NCBI RefSeq assembly: GCF_035575815.1
Contig: NZ_DATLXO010000148.1
Coordinates: 1-38,095, forward strand
Length of the DNA: 38,095 nucleotides
DNA from: Iamia sp035575815
GTDB taxonomy: Bacteria; Actinomycetota; Acidimicrobiia; Acidimicrobiales; Iamiaceae
Reading direction: 5' to 3'
The translations under genes and the position numbers were made by a program. This document shows positions 24,081 through 31,919 of this stretch, in pieces; the first letter of the stretch is position 1, and each line of letters starts with the position of its first letter. The notes below the pieces were generated by a model that saw only the letters and a program-made list of their open reading frames with translations, made no database searches and was not told the origin of the DNA.

Positions 24081-24311
24081 GTCTCCAGATCAGCTCTTCT
24101 CGTCTCAGGATCCTACTTGGGTGACGATCGCCACTCGGCGATGGTCGGACAGAGGGATCAGCGGGGATCTCGAGGCTCCGACCACCGTCGGGCGGCCGGT
24201 GGAACCTGCGATGTGACAGTTCTACTACGGAGGTGACGACGGGACCAGCCTCCGGCCACGATCCGTTCACGCCGGAGCCGCCCCGCCGCCACCTCGACGC
24301 TCGGGCATCGG
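24081..24311. other. intergenic region between moaC and glpR
   Basis: This 231-nt gap carries no convincing gene. On the minus strand TAGGAT (plus 24109-24114) is a possible -10 for glpR. The rimJ-type acetyltransferase found between moeA and the SepX-like gene in mycobacteria is absent. Confidence 0.5.
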
Positions 24312-24929
24312 TCAGACCTCGGCCGGATCGCCGAGGCCGGCGGGGCCGATCATCCCGGTGCCACCGTCGTCACCGAGCCCGAGGTCGTCCTCGGCCGTTC
24401 CGTTGGCGTGATCGGCCAGGACGCTGTCGATCGAGCGGTCGAGCGAGGTGGCCGGGTCGCGGCGGTAGACGCCCGAGCGCCCGCCGGTCTTCTCCCACAG
24501 GGCGATGTCGCCGATGGTCATGGAGCGGTCGGCTGACTTGCACATGTCATAGATGGTGAGAGCGGCCACCGAGACGGCGGTGAGGGCCTCCATCTCGACA
24601 CCGGTGCGATCGACGGTGTCGACGTGGGACTCGATCTCGATGAAGGAGTCCTCGATGCGGAAGTTCACCAGCACGGCGCCGACGAGCAGCGGGTGGCACA
24701 GCGGGATGAGATCGGACGTGCGCTTGGCGGCCTGGATGCCGGCGACGCGGGCCACGGCGAGCACGTCGCCCTTGCCGACCCCGCCCCGGGCCACCAACGA
24801 CGTGGTCTCGGGGTGCATGTAGACCCGGCCGCGGGCCACGGCGCGGCGGTGCGTGGGGTCCTTCGGGGTGACATCGACCATGCGGGCCTGTCCGAGGGGG
24901 TCGAGATGGGTCAGTCCACGGTCCGACAT
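24312..24929 (-). CDS. moaC: cyclic pyranopterin monophosphate synthase MoaC
   Basis: A 205-residue enzyme that converts the MoaA product to cyclic pyranopterin monophosphate in molybdenum cofactor synthesis. Seen: LGQARMVDVTPKDPTHRRAVA, GDVLAVARVAGIQAAKRTSDLIPLCHPL, the catalytic-loop region RTGVEMEALTAVSVAALTIYDMCKS and the conserved Lys in GRSGVYRRD. The core ends near residue 160; an acidic Gly/Asp-rich tail of about 45 residues is extra and probably disordered. TAGCAT (plus 24936-24941) lies 6 nt before the ATG. Confidence 0.95.
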   Translation of the reverse strand: MSDRGLTHLDPLGQARMVDVTPKDPTHRRAVARGRVYMHPETTSLVARGGVGKGDVLAVARVAGIQAAKRTSDLIPLCHPLLVGAVLVNFRIEDSFIEIESHVDTVDRTGVEMEALTAVSVAALTIYDMCKSADRSMTIGDIALWEKTGGRSGVYRRDPATSLDRSIDSVLADHANGTAEDDLGLGDDGGTGMIGPAGLGDPAEV

Positions 24930-25024
24930 GGCGGGATGCTACGTCCGTGGGACCGGGCGCCGCCGATCCCGCCCGTCGCGGCCCCGTCGCGGCCGTCGCA
25001 CCGGTCCGTCGAGGGCCGGCCCGC

Positions 25025-26008
25025 TCAGCCGCCGATCTGGGACATCGAGCGCCGGGGCCGGATGAAGGTGGGCTGGCCGATCAGGTGTCCCGGGCCCTTC
25101 TCCCCCACGGCGGTGGCGAAGAGGCCCGCCAGCTCGTCGTCGCCGGCCCCGCCTCGCAGCAGGGCCCGCAGGTCGGTCTCGTCGGTCGCGAACAGGCAGG
25201 TCCGCAACATGCCGTCGGAGGTCAGGCGGATGCGGTCGCAGTCGCCGCAGAACGGTTCGGTGACGCTCGGGATCACCCCGACCTCGCCCCGCCCGTCGCG
25301 GTAGCGCCACAGCGATGCCGGCGCCGAGCCGCGGGGCACGACGTCGAGGGGGAACACGGCACCGATCGCGTCGACGATCTCGGCCTGGGACACGACGCGG
25401 TCGCGGGCCCAGCCGCCCGAGGCGTCGAGGGGCATGAACTCGATGAACCGCACACCGATGCCCCTGTTCCGCCCGAACGCGGCCAGGTCGACGATCTCGT
25501 CGTCGTTGACGCCCTTCATGGCCACGACGTTCAGCTTCACCGGGGTGAGCCCGGCATCGAGGGCGGCGTCGATGCCCGAGAGCACCTTGTCGAGGTCGTG
25601 GCGACGGGTCAGCTCGAAGAACCGGTCGGCGCGCAGCGAGTCGAGCGAGATGTTCACCCGTCGCAACCCGGCGGCCTTCAGATCCGCGGCCATGCGGTCG
25701 AGGGTGGTGGCGTTGGTGGTGATGCTCAGGTCGGTGCCGAGCGGGGCCAGGCGCTCGACCAGCACCGGCAGGTGCGCCCGCAGCGTCGGCTCGCCACCCG
25801 TGAGGCGGATGGCGGTGATGGCGAAGCGGTCGACGAGCACGCGCGCCAAGCGCTCGATCTCCTCGAAGGTGAGCAGCTCCTCGCGCGGCTGCCACTGCAT
25901 CCCCTCCTCGGGCATGCAGTAGGTGCAGCGGAGGTTGCAGCGGTCCGTGATCGAGATCCGCAGATCGCGGTGCACCCGACCGTGGCCGTCGATGAGCGGT
26001 CGTGACAC
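25025..26008 (-). CDS. moaA: GTP 3',8-cyclase MoaA (radical SAM)
   Basis: A 327-residue radical SAM enzyme, first step of molybdenum cofactor synthesis from GTP. The SAM cluster Cys are C24, C28 and C31 in CNLRCTYC; the second cluster Cys appear in FCGDCDRIRLTSDGMLRTC; the C-terminus ends in Gly-Gly, which is essential in characterised MoaA. The GTG start at 26008 lies 9 nt after the moeA stop; TAGGCT (26015-26020) spans that stop and could be its own leaderless -10, so moaA may be expressed both with and without moeA. Confidence 0.96.
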   Translation of the reverse strand: MSRPLIDGHGRVHRDLRISITDRCNLRCTYCMPEEGMQWQPREELLTFEEIERLARVLVDRFAITAIRLTGGEPTLRAHLPVLVERLAPLGTDLSITTNATTLDRMAADLKAAGLRRVNISLDSLRADRFFELTRRHDLDKVLSGIDAALDAGLTPVKLNVVAMKGVNDDEIVDLAAFGRNRGIGVRFIEFMPLDASGGWARDRVVSQAEIVDAIGAVFPLDVVPRGSAPASLWRYRDGRGEVGVIPSVTEPFCGDCDRIRLTSDGMLRTCLFATDETDLRALLRGGAGDDELAGLFATAVGEKGPGHLIGQPTFIRPRRSMSQIGG

Positions 26009-26014
26009 GACCTC

Positions 26015-26020
26015 AGCCTA
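26015..26020 (-). promoter_or_regulatory. -10 element overlapping the moeA stop codon
   Basis: On the minus strand TAGGCT begins with the TAG stop of moeA and ends 6 nt before the GTG of moaA. This is the second case in the window of a stop codon doubling as the start of a leaderless -10. Confidence 0.45.
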
Positions 26021-27274
26021 CGGGCGACCACCGGCGAGCGCGGCGACGGCATCGAGGACGGCCACGTCGACCGGGCCGCCGGCGGAGATGCCGTCACCGT
26101 CGGGGATCACCGCCAGACCGTGGGCCCGGGCGGTGGCGACGAGCTGGTGGCTGCCCTGGGCCGCGACCGGGGTGGCCACCAGGTCGCCGGTCGCGTCGCG
26201 GGCGACGGTGACGCGCACGTAGTGGGTCTTGCCGTCGGGCCGGCGGGTGAGCCCGTCACCGGCCCGGACCGTGATGGTGGGGCGGCCGAGGTCGCGGTGG
26301 CCGGCCATGTGGCCGATGGCGGGGCGGGCCAGCAGCTCGAAGGACACCAGCGCGGATACCGGGTTGCCGGGCAGTCCCAGCAGTGGGACGCCGTCGACGC
26401 TCGCCAGCGCGAAGGGCTTGGCCGGCCGGATGGCGACCTGGAACCAGCGGGGATCGGTCATCCGCTCGAGCACCATCTTCACCACGTCGGCCTCGCCCAT
26501 GCTGACCCCGCCGGAGGTGAGGATCAGGTCGCAGCGGGTGGCGCCGGCGCGCAGGGCGGCGGCCACGGCGTCGACGTCGTCGCGCACCCACCCGAGGTCG
26601 ACGGCGATGGCCCCCGCCTCGTTGACGGCGCTCAGGAGCATGGGCCGGTTGGAGTCGCGCACCTGGCCCACGTCGAGCCCCCGCGGCGCGGCGACGAGCT
26701 CGTCACCGGTCGAGATGACCCCGACGCGGGGCCGGGGGACGATCGACACCGTCGGCTGCCCCAGCGCCACCAGGACCCCGACGAGCGGCACGGTGACGGT
26801 GGTGCCGGCGTCCACGACGGTGGTGCCCGCGGCGATGTCGTCGGCCGCGCCCCGCAGGTGCTGGCCGGGCCCCGACGGGGCGAGGATCGCAACGGTCTCG
26901 TCGGTGCCCCGCTGCCCGTCGGAGTGACGGGTGACCTCGACCGGGACGATGGCATCGGCGCCGGTGGGGATCGGTGCCCCGGTCATGATGCGGATCGCCT
27001 GGCGGGGCCCGATCACCTCGGTCGACGCCCGTCCGGCCATCACCGTGTCGACGACCTCGAGCACGACGGGCAGATCGGCGGTGGCTCCGGCCACGTCCGC
27101 GGCGCGAACCGCGAAGCCGTCCATGGCCGAGCTGGCGAAGCCGGGGAGGTCGCGCGCGGCCACCACGTCGGCGGCCAGCACCGCCCGTCGGGCGAGGCGG
27201 GGGTCGACGTCGGTGGGCGGGAGGGCCACGCAGCGCTGGAGCACCTGGGCCAAGACGTCCGACAGCGGCTGCAC
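26018..27274 (-). CDS. moeA: molybdopterin molybdotransferase MoeA / gephyrin-like Glp
   Basis: A 418-residue protein of the MoeA/gephyrin-E family. Conserved blocks are GFASSAMDGFAVRAADV, MTGAPIPTGADAIVPVE, GVISTGDELV, TSGGVSMGEADVVK and LLGLPGNPVSALVSFE. MoeA inserts molybdenum into molybdopterin. In Corynebacterium the homologue in this same position, next to galU, is Glp, which binds FtsZ and the membrane receptor GlpR; catalytic residues look intact here, so either or both roles are possible. The GTG at 27274 has TACCGT (27283-27288) 8 nt upstream; the frame continues to 27370 without support. Confidence 0.93.
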   Translation of the reverse strand: MQPLSDVLAQVLQRCVALPPTDVDPRLARRAVLAADVVAARDLPGFASSAMDGFAVRAADVAGATADLPVVLEVVDTVMAGRASTEVIGPRQAIRIMTGAPIPTGADAIVPVEVTRHSDGQRGTDETVAILAPSGPGQHLRGAADDIAAGTTVVDAGTTVTVPLVGVLVALGQPTVSIVPRPRVGVISTGDELVAAPRGLDVGQVRDSNRPMLLSAVNEAGAIAVDLGWVRDDVDAVAAALRAGATRCDLILTSGGVSMGEADVVKMVLERMTDPRWFQVAIRPAKPFALASVDGVPLLGLPGNPVSALVSFELLARPAIGHMAGHRDLGRPTITVRAGDGLTRRPDGKTHYVRVTVARDATGDLVATPVAAQGSHQLVATARAHGLAVIPDGDGISAGGPVDVAVLDAVAALAGGRP

Positions 27275-27392
27275 GACCGGTGACGGTACCGGGCCGGGGC
27301 GCGGCGCCCGGGTCGTCAACCCCTTGCCGCCGCTTCCCGCGAAGCGAGAGGTCACGGATCGCTCCCCCACCCCCGAGGGAACGGAGCTCCGG

Positions 27393-28280
27393 CTACAGGT
27401 CTCGGTCGCGGGCGAAGTCGCCGAGGAAGCGGCGGAACTCCGGGCCGAGGTCGTCGCGCTCGCTGGCCAGCTCGACGATGACCTTCAGGTAGTCGAGCAC
27501 CTGGCCGGTGTCGTAGCGGCCCTCGTCGAAGGTGTAGCCGTACACCGCCTGGCTCCGGAGGAGCAGCGCGATGGCGTCGGTGAGCTGGAGCTCGCCGCCC
27601 GAGCCGGGCTCGATGTGGGCCAAGGCGTCGAAGATCTCGGGGGTCAAGACGTAGCGGCCCATGACCGCCAGGTTCGAAGGAGCCGTCGCCGGGTCCGGCT
27701 TCTCGACGAGGTCGATGATCTGCACCAGGCCCTCGGCCACCGGCTCGGGCGCCACGCAGCCGTAGCGGGAGATCTCCTCCGAGGGGACCTCCTTGAGTGC
27801 GATGACCGAGCGGTTGTAGCGCTCGTAGGTGGCGATCATGCCCTCGAGCAGGCCGACGTCGCGACGCATCCACTCGTCGCCCAGCAGCACCGCGAAGGGG
27901 TTGTCGCCCACGTGCTTGCGGGCCACCGAGATGGCGTGGCCGAGGCCGAGGGGCTCACCCTGGCGGACGTAGTGGATGTCGGCCAGCTCGGCGATGTCGA
28001 CGAGGTCGTCGCGCGCGTCGTGCTTGCCCTTCTGGCCGAGGAAGTACTCGAGCTCGAAGTTGCGGTCGAAGTGGTCCTCGAGGCTGCGCTTGCCCCGCCC
28101 GGTGATGATCAAGATGTCGTCGATGCCGGCCCGCACGGCCTCCTCGACGACGTACTGGATGACCGGCTTGTCGACGACCGGCAGCATCTCCTTGGGCTGG
28201 GCCTTGGTGGCAGGCAGGAACCGGGTGCCCAGCCCCGCAGCGGGGATGACGGCGGTCGTGACTCGGGGAGACGGCTGCAC
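27393..28280 (-). CDS. galU: UTP-glucose-1-phosphate uridylyltransferase GalU
   Basis: A 295-residue nucleotidyltransferase making UDP-glucose for cell-envelope sugars. Seen: the nucleotide loop AVIPAAGLGTRFLPATKAQPKEMLP, KPVIQYVVEEAVRAGI, GLGHAISVAR, FAVLLGDEW, VEKPDP and GRYVLTPEIFDAL. Length and order match the family. GTG start at 28280 just before the homologous N-terminus. It is followed 118 nt on by moeA, the arrangement known from mycobacteria and corynebacteria (galU-moeA/glp). The FmdB gene is divergent. Confidence 0.96.
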   Translation of the reverse strand: MQPSPRVTTAVIPAAGLGTRFLPATKAQPKEMLPVVDKPVIQYVVEEAVRAGIDDILIITGRGKRSLEDHFDRNFELEYFLGQKGKHDARDDLVDIAELADIHYVRQGEPLGLGHAISVARKHVGDNPFAVLLGDEWMRRDVGLLEGMIATYERYNRSVIALKEVPSEEISRYGCVAPEPVAEGLVQIIDLVEKPDPATAPSNLAVMGRYVLTPEIFDALAHIEPGSGGELQLTDAIALLLRSQAVYGYTFDEGRYDTGQVLDYLKVIVELASERDDLGPEFRRFLGDFARDRDL

Positions 28281-28430
28281 GCCCCGTGTCTACCGCGCGG
28301 GTGCCACCGGACGGCGCACGCGGCTGGTGGCCCCGCCCCGGAGGCCGGTACCCTGGCACTCGCACTGGCCGAGTGCCAACGATGTGGACCCGCGCCCGCC
28401 GAACGGGAGCCACCCTCACCGAGGAGACGA

Positions 28431-28880
28431 ATGCCCACCTACGAGTACCGCTGCAAGGACTGCGGCCACACCTTCGACGCCTACCAGGCGTTCACCGACG
28501 ACGCCCTCTCGGAGTGCCCGAAGTGCGCAGGCGCCCTCCGCAAGCTGTTCGGCAACGTGGGCATCTCGTTCAAGGGCAGCGGCTTCTACAAGACCGACAG
28601 CCGGGTCAAGGCCTCCGGCGGCGAGTCGTCGTCGAGCGGCGAGTCCGACGGCTCCTCGGAGTCGAAGGAGTCGTCGTCGAAGGAATCGTCGTCCCCGGAC
28701 TCGTCGTCGAAGGACTCGGAGAAGTCGAAGGACTCGGGCCGCTCGAAGGACTCGGAGAGGTCGAAGGACTCGGGCCGCTCGAAGGACTCGGGCCAGGGCG
28801 GGTCGTCTGGGTCGAAGGGCGAGGCCAAGGGCTCGTCGCAGCCCACGCCGGCGTCGAGCTCCGGCCGCTCGTCGAGCTGA
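28431..28880 (+). CDS. FmdB-type zinc-ribbon protein with Ser-rich tail
   Basis: A 149-residue protein. Residues 1-45 form an FmdB zinc ribbon (MPTYEYRCKDCGHTF and SECPKCAGALRKLF, two CxxC knuckles) followed by SFKGSGFYKTD. The last 90 residues are almost only Ser, Lys, Glu, Asp and Gly, with a repeated SKDSGR/SKDSER unit encoded by tandem TCGAAGGACTCGG copies, and should be disordered. The mycobacterial relative at the same position beside galU (Rv0991c/Ruc) is reported as a redox-controlled chaperone with a disordered tail. GAGGAG lies 8 nt upstream of the ATG. No methyl-group partner supports an FmdB regulatory role. Confidence 0.88.
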   Translation: MPTYEYRCKDCGHTFDAYQAFTDDALSECPKCAGALRKLFGNVGISFKGSGFYKTDSRVKASGGESSSSGESDGSSESKESSSKESSSPDSSSKDSEKSKDSGRSKDSERSKDSGRSKDSGQGGSSGSKGEAKGSSQPTPASSSGRSSS

Positions 28881-28893
28881 ACCGGCCGACCCG

Positions 28894-29709
28894 GTGGTCG
28901 CCGACGCCATCGACCTCGCCGTCATCGGCGGGTCCGGGCTCACCTCGTTGCTGGACGAGGTCGAGACCGTTCTGGTCACCACCCCGTGGGGCGCGCCGTC
29001 GGGCCCGATCCAGATCGCCCGGATCGGTGACCGCGAGGTCGCGTTCCTCCCGCGCCACGGCGTCGGCCACCACCTCCCCCCGCACCGGGTGCCGTACCGG
29101 GCGAACCTGTGGGCCCTGCGCGCCCTGGGCGTCACCCGGGTGCTCGGGCCGTGCGCAGCAGGGTCGCTGCGAGCCGACGTGCACCCCGGCGACCTCGTCG
29201 TCGTCGACCAGGCCATCGATCGCACGTGGGGACGGGCCGACACCTTCTTCGACGGGCCGACGGTGAACCACGTGTCGCTGGCCGATCCGTACTGCCCCGA
29301 GCTGCGCTCGACGCTGTTGAGGGCGGCCACCGGTGGTCCCCTGCCGGTGCACGACGGCGGCACCGTCGTGGTCATCGGCGGTCCACGGTTCGCGACCCGC
29401 GCCGAGTCGCACCTCCATCGCGACCAGGGGGCGACGGTGATCAACATGACCCAGATGCCCGAGGCCGCTCTCGCGCGCGAGCTGGGGCTCTGCTACGCGT
29501 CGGCCGCCCTCGTCACCGACTACGACGCCGGCGTCGACGACGACGCGACCATGGCGCCGGTCACCCAGGCCCAGGTCTTCGCCACCTTCGAGGCCAACGT
29601 GCCCCTTTTGCGCGAGGTGCTGGTGACGGCCCTCGCCGCCGTGCCGCAGGAGCGTACGTGTGGGTGCGCCGAGGCCCCCGGCGGCCTCACCCCCGACTTC
29701 CCCGCCTGA
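28894..29709 (+). CDS. mtnP: 5'-methylthioadenosine (or purine nucleoside) phosphorylase
   Basis: A 271-residue PNP/MTAP-family enzyme splitting methylthioadenosine into adenine and methylthioribose-1-phosphate for methionine and purine salvage. Seen: IGGSGLTSLL, LPRHGVGHHLPPHRVPYRANLWALRALGV, GPRFATRAES, and INMTQMPEAALARELGLCYASAALVTDYDAG. The Met-Thr in the active-site block and the Asp of TDYD favour methylthioadenosine or another 6-amino purine. GTG start at 28894 lies 13 nt after the FmdB stop, so the two are probably co-transcribed. No other methionine-salvage gene lies in the window. Confidence 0.9.
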   Translation: MVADAIDLAVIGGSGLTSLLDEVETVLVTTPWGAPSGPIQIARIGDREVAFLPRHGVGHHLPPHRVPYRANLWALRALGVTRVLGPCAAGSLRADVHPGDLVVVDQAIDRTWGRADTFFDGPTVNHVSLADPYCPELRSTLLRAATGGPLPVHDGGTVVVIGGPRFATRAESHLHRDQGATVINMTQMPEAALARELGLCYASAALVTDYDAGVDDDATMAPVTQAQVFATFEANVPLLREVLVTALAAVPQERTCGCAEAPGGLTPDFPA

Positions 29710-29824
29710 GCGTCGCCCCTCGCCGCGCAGCTGAGCGTCACGCGGGGCCGGGGTTCCGGAGGCGGGTACCGGGGAACGGTGGCCGGGCGCTTCCCCCGTC
29801 GACACCCGACGAGAGGTCGCGCCC

Positions 29825-30493
29825 ATGCTCCCCTTCCGCCCCCGCCGCTCACTGCGGCCCGTCCGCCCCCGCCTCCCCCGTCGCGCCGTGCTCTGGTATG
29901 TCGCGGCTGCGACGCTGACGATGGCCACCGGCCTGGTCGTCGACGGGGCGCTCAGCCGAGCGCAGGCGGCCGAGGCGGCCTACGGCGAAGTGCAGCCCGT
30001 GGTGGTCGTCGCTCAGCCGGTCGAGGCCGGCGCCGTGCTCGGCCGCGACGACCTCGAGGTCCGTCCGTGGCCTCGGGCCCTCGTGCCCGACGAGGCGCTC
30101 TCCCAGCCCCCGACCGGACGCACCGCCCTGGTGGCCCTGGCGCCAGGCGAGGCCTTGGTGGCGTCGCGCATCAGCGGGACCGACGCCACCGGCCCCGCCG
30201 GGCGCCTCGCGGCTGACGAACGGGCCGTGTCGGTGCCGGTCGCGGTGCCCGGCCTGCCGCTCGAGGTCGGTGACTCGGTCGATGTCCTCGCCGGCGGAGC
30301 CGTGGGCGGCGGACCCGACGGCGACCTGCCGGTCGGGGCCCGGGCGCCCGACGTGGTGGCCACCGGGGCGACCGTGCTGGGCGCAGAGGACGAGACGGTG
30401 GTGCTCGCCGTTCGCCGGGGCGAAGCCGCGGAGGTGGCCGCCGCCCTCACGGCGGGACCGCTCGTGTTGGCCCTGCGCCCGCCGGGGACGTGA
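29825..30493 (+). CDS. SAF-domain membrane-anchored protein (CpaB/RcpC-like)
   Basis: A 222-residue protein with an Arg-rich start, one membrane helix (about 21-40) and an extracytoplasmic SAF domain (VVVVAQPVEAGAVLGRDDLEVRPWP, ALVALAPGEALVASRI), followed by a second beta-rich half containing RAVSVPVAVPGLPLEVGDSVDVLA. CpaB-like proteins take part in Flp pilus assembly, yet no pilus genes are near. SAF proteins beside an FmdB gene are common in actinobacteria, where the role is unknown. Confidence 0.82.
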   Translation: MLPFRPRRSLRPVRPRLPRRAVLWYVAAATLTMATGLVVDGALSRAQAAEAAYGEVQPVVVVAQPVEAGAVLGRDDLEVRPWPRALVPDEALSQPPTGRTALVALAPGEALVASRISGTDATGPAGRLAADERAVSVPVAVPGLPLEVGDSVDVLAGGAVGGGPDGDLPVGARAPDVVATGATVLGAEDETVVLAVRRGEAAEVAAALTAGPLVLALRPPGT

Positions 30494-30575
30494 GGCCCAG
30501 GGTCCCGACAGGTGTGAATCCAGCAGGGCCTGACGCGGTGATCATTGCGTCCGGGGGACCTACGCCCGCTACCCA

Positions 30576-30600
30576 CTACCTGGGACTCAACTCCAGGTAG
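30576..30600. repeat. 8-bp inverted repeat
   Basis: CTACCTGG at 30576-30583 and CCAGGTAG at 30593-30600 are perfect inverted copies 9 nt apart. It coincides with the end of the small ORF downstream of the crotonase operon and could be that operon's terminator or a boundary mark. Confidence 0.5.
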
Positions 30601-30740
30601 GCCATCGCCCGGCTGGCCGTCGTCGTGGCGGCCCGCTTGAAGTGGTCAGGGACGAGGGCGTCGCAGGGCGAAAGCGAAGCGGGGGTGTCGTTGGCGGAAG
30701 CAGTTGCGTCCACCAGGTCCCCCGGAGGTGGGTGCTTCAT
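30576..30740 (-). CDS. possible 54-residue ORF at the end of the crotonase operon
   Basis: The ATG lies 1 nt after the crotonase stop codon, so translation could be coupled. The predicted protein starts MKHPPPGDLVDATASA and ends FKRAATTTASRAMAYLELSPR. Codon use is GC-biased at third positions, but no family is recognised. It may be the remnant of a larger gene. Confidence 0.35.
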   Translation of the reverse strand: MKHPPPGDLVDATASANDTPASLSPCDALVPDHFKRAATTTASRAMAYLELSPR

Positions 30741-30741
30741 G

Positions 30742-31488
30742 TCATTCCCGCGCGAAGGCGGCAGCCCCGGCTGCACCCTCACCGGAGTCGAGGGCGACGA
30801 GGGCGAGCGCCATCTCATGCTCGAGCGCGGTCGCCAGGTCGAGGTTCCACTGCTCGTGGATCGATCGTCGATCGCTGCGGACCGCCGCCTGGGGGTGGGC
30901 GGCGATCGTGGCCGCCACCTCAAGGGCCGTTGCCAGCGCCTCGCCCTTGGGCACGGCCTGGGTGACGAGCCCGATCGCCTCGGCGCGGTTCCCATCCACG
31001 CCTCGGCCGGTCAGGGCAAGATCGAACGCTCGGCCGTGCCCGACGATCCGGGGCAGCAGCACCGAGCCGCCGTCCATGAGAGGCAGGCCCCACCGCCGGC
31101 TGTACACGCCGAGCACGGCATCGACGGCTGCGATGCGCAAATCGCACCAGAGGGCAAGCTCGAGGCCCCCGGCGACGGCGTAGCCTTCGATCGCGGCGAT
31201 GGTCGGTTTGGTGACGTGCAGGTGGGCGAGGCCCATGGGCGCCAGGCCGGCGGTGACGCGTCGGGACGCCGCGTCACGGTCGCGGGTGAGGGCCTTGAGG
31301 TCGGCACCGGCGCAGAAGTCGGGTGGGGCTCCGGTGAGCACGGCGACATCGGCGTCGTCGGCGGCATCGAAGCGTCGCATCGCCGCGGTAAGCCAGTCGG
31401 CCGTCTCGGCGTCAACGGCGTTGCGCGCCTCAGGCCGCTGGATGGTGATCGTGACGATTCGGCCGGATTGCTCGTAGGCGACCGTCAT
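30742..31488 (-). CDS. enoyl-CoA hydratase/isomerase (crotonase) family protein
   Basis: A 248-residue crotonase, third gene of a TetR-preceded operon. Seen: ITIQRPEARNAVDAET, the oxyanion-hole segment PPDFCAGADLKAL, IEGYAVAGGLELALWCDLRIAA (Glu present at the first catalytic position) and RRWGLPLMDGGSVLLPRIVG. The Asp-Gly-Gly in place of the second Glu again points to a non-classical hydratase or isomerase. Its ATG overlaps the stop of the hot-dog gene (ATGA), so translation is coupled. Together with the second crotonase it suggests breakdown or modification of an acyl-CoA whose identity is not visible. Confidence 0.9.
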   Translation of the reverse strand: MTVAYEQSGRIVTITIQRPEARNAVDAETADWLTAAMRRFDAADDADVAVLTGAPPDFCAGADLKALTRDRDAASRRVTAGLAPMGLAHLHVTKPTIAAIEGYAVAGGLELALWCDLRIAAVDAVLGVYSRRWGLPLMDGGSVLLPRIVGHGRAFDLALTGRGVDGNRAEAIGLVTQAVPKGEALATALEVAATIAAHPQAAVRSDRRSIHEQWNLDLATALEHEMALALVALDSGEGAAGAAAFARE

Positions 31489-31919
31489 GGAGCGGGTGCG
31501 GTGACCGTGGCGGTGCCCGTGAGCACGGTGTCGCCGTCCTGGTTGTTGGTGACCAACTCGAGGTCAACCTCTGAGCCGTCGTGGTCGAGTGGTCGGACGG
31601 CGGTGACAGTGGCCGCCACGGTCAAAGAGTCGCCCAGCACTTCCGGCGCGCGTCCGGCCGACGACTGGCACGCGACGTCCTCGGCCATGGATTCGGATGG
31701 CCCAGCCCCCGAGCCGGGCCAGGGCTGGCCCGTGCGAGGCCGCAGCGGGAAGTCGGGATCAAAGTGGGCGGCGGCGATCGTGAAGGTGGGTGGGGCGATC
31801 GCCGCACCACCGGCGACCTGGAACGCCGGGTTGGAATCGCCGATCGCGGCGGCGAACACGTGGATGTGGCCCGCCTCGATCGGGAACCGCGGCACCCGCC
31901 GCCGGCGCTCGTCGCTCAC
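31485..31919 (-). CDS. MaoC N-terminal/HadA-like hot-dog domain protein
   Basis: A 144-residue protein with the pattern FPIEAGHIHVFAAAIGDSNPAF, IAPPTFTIAAAHFDPDFPL and LGDSLTVAATVTAVRPL, i.e. the FAS1-like or MaoC_dehydrat_N hot-dog fold. In known pairs (HadA-HadB of mycobacteria, steroid ChsH1/H2) this half binds the acyl chain while a second subunit carries the Asp-His catalytic residues. No second hot-dog gene lies in this operon. Its GTG start overlaps the stop of the upstream crotonase (GTGA) and its stop overlaps the start of the next, so all three are tightly coupled. Confidence 0.78.
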   Translation of the reverse strand: MSDERRRRVPRFPIEAGHIHVFAAAIGDSNPAFQVAGGAAIAPPTFTIAAAHFDPDFPLRPRTGQPWPGSGAGPSESMAEDVACQSSAGRAPEVLGDSLTVAATVTAVRPLDHDGSEVDLELVTNNQDGDTVLTGTATVTAPAP

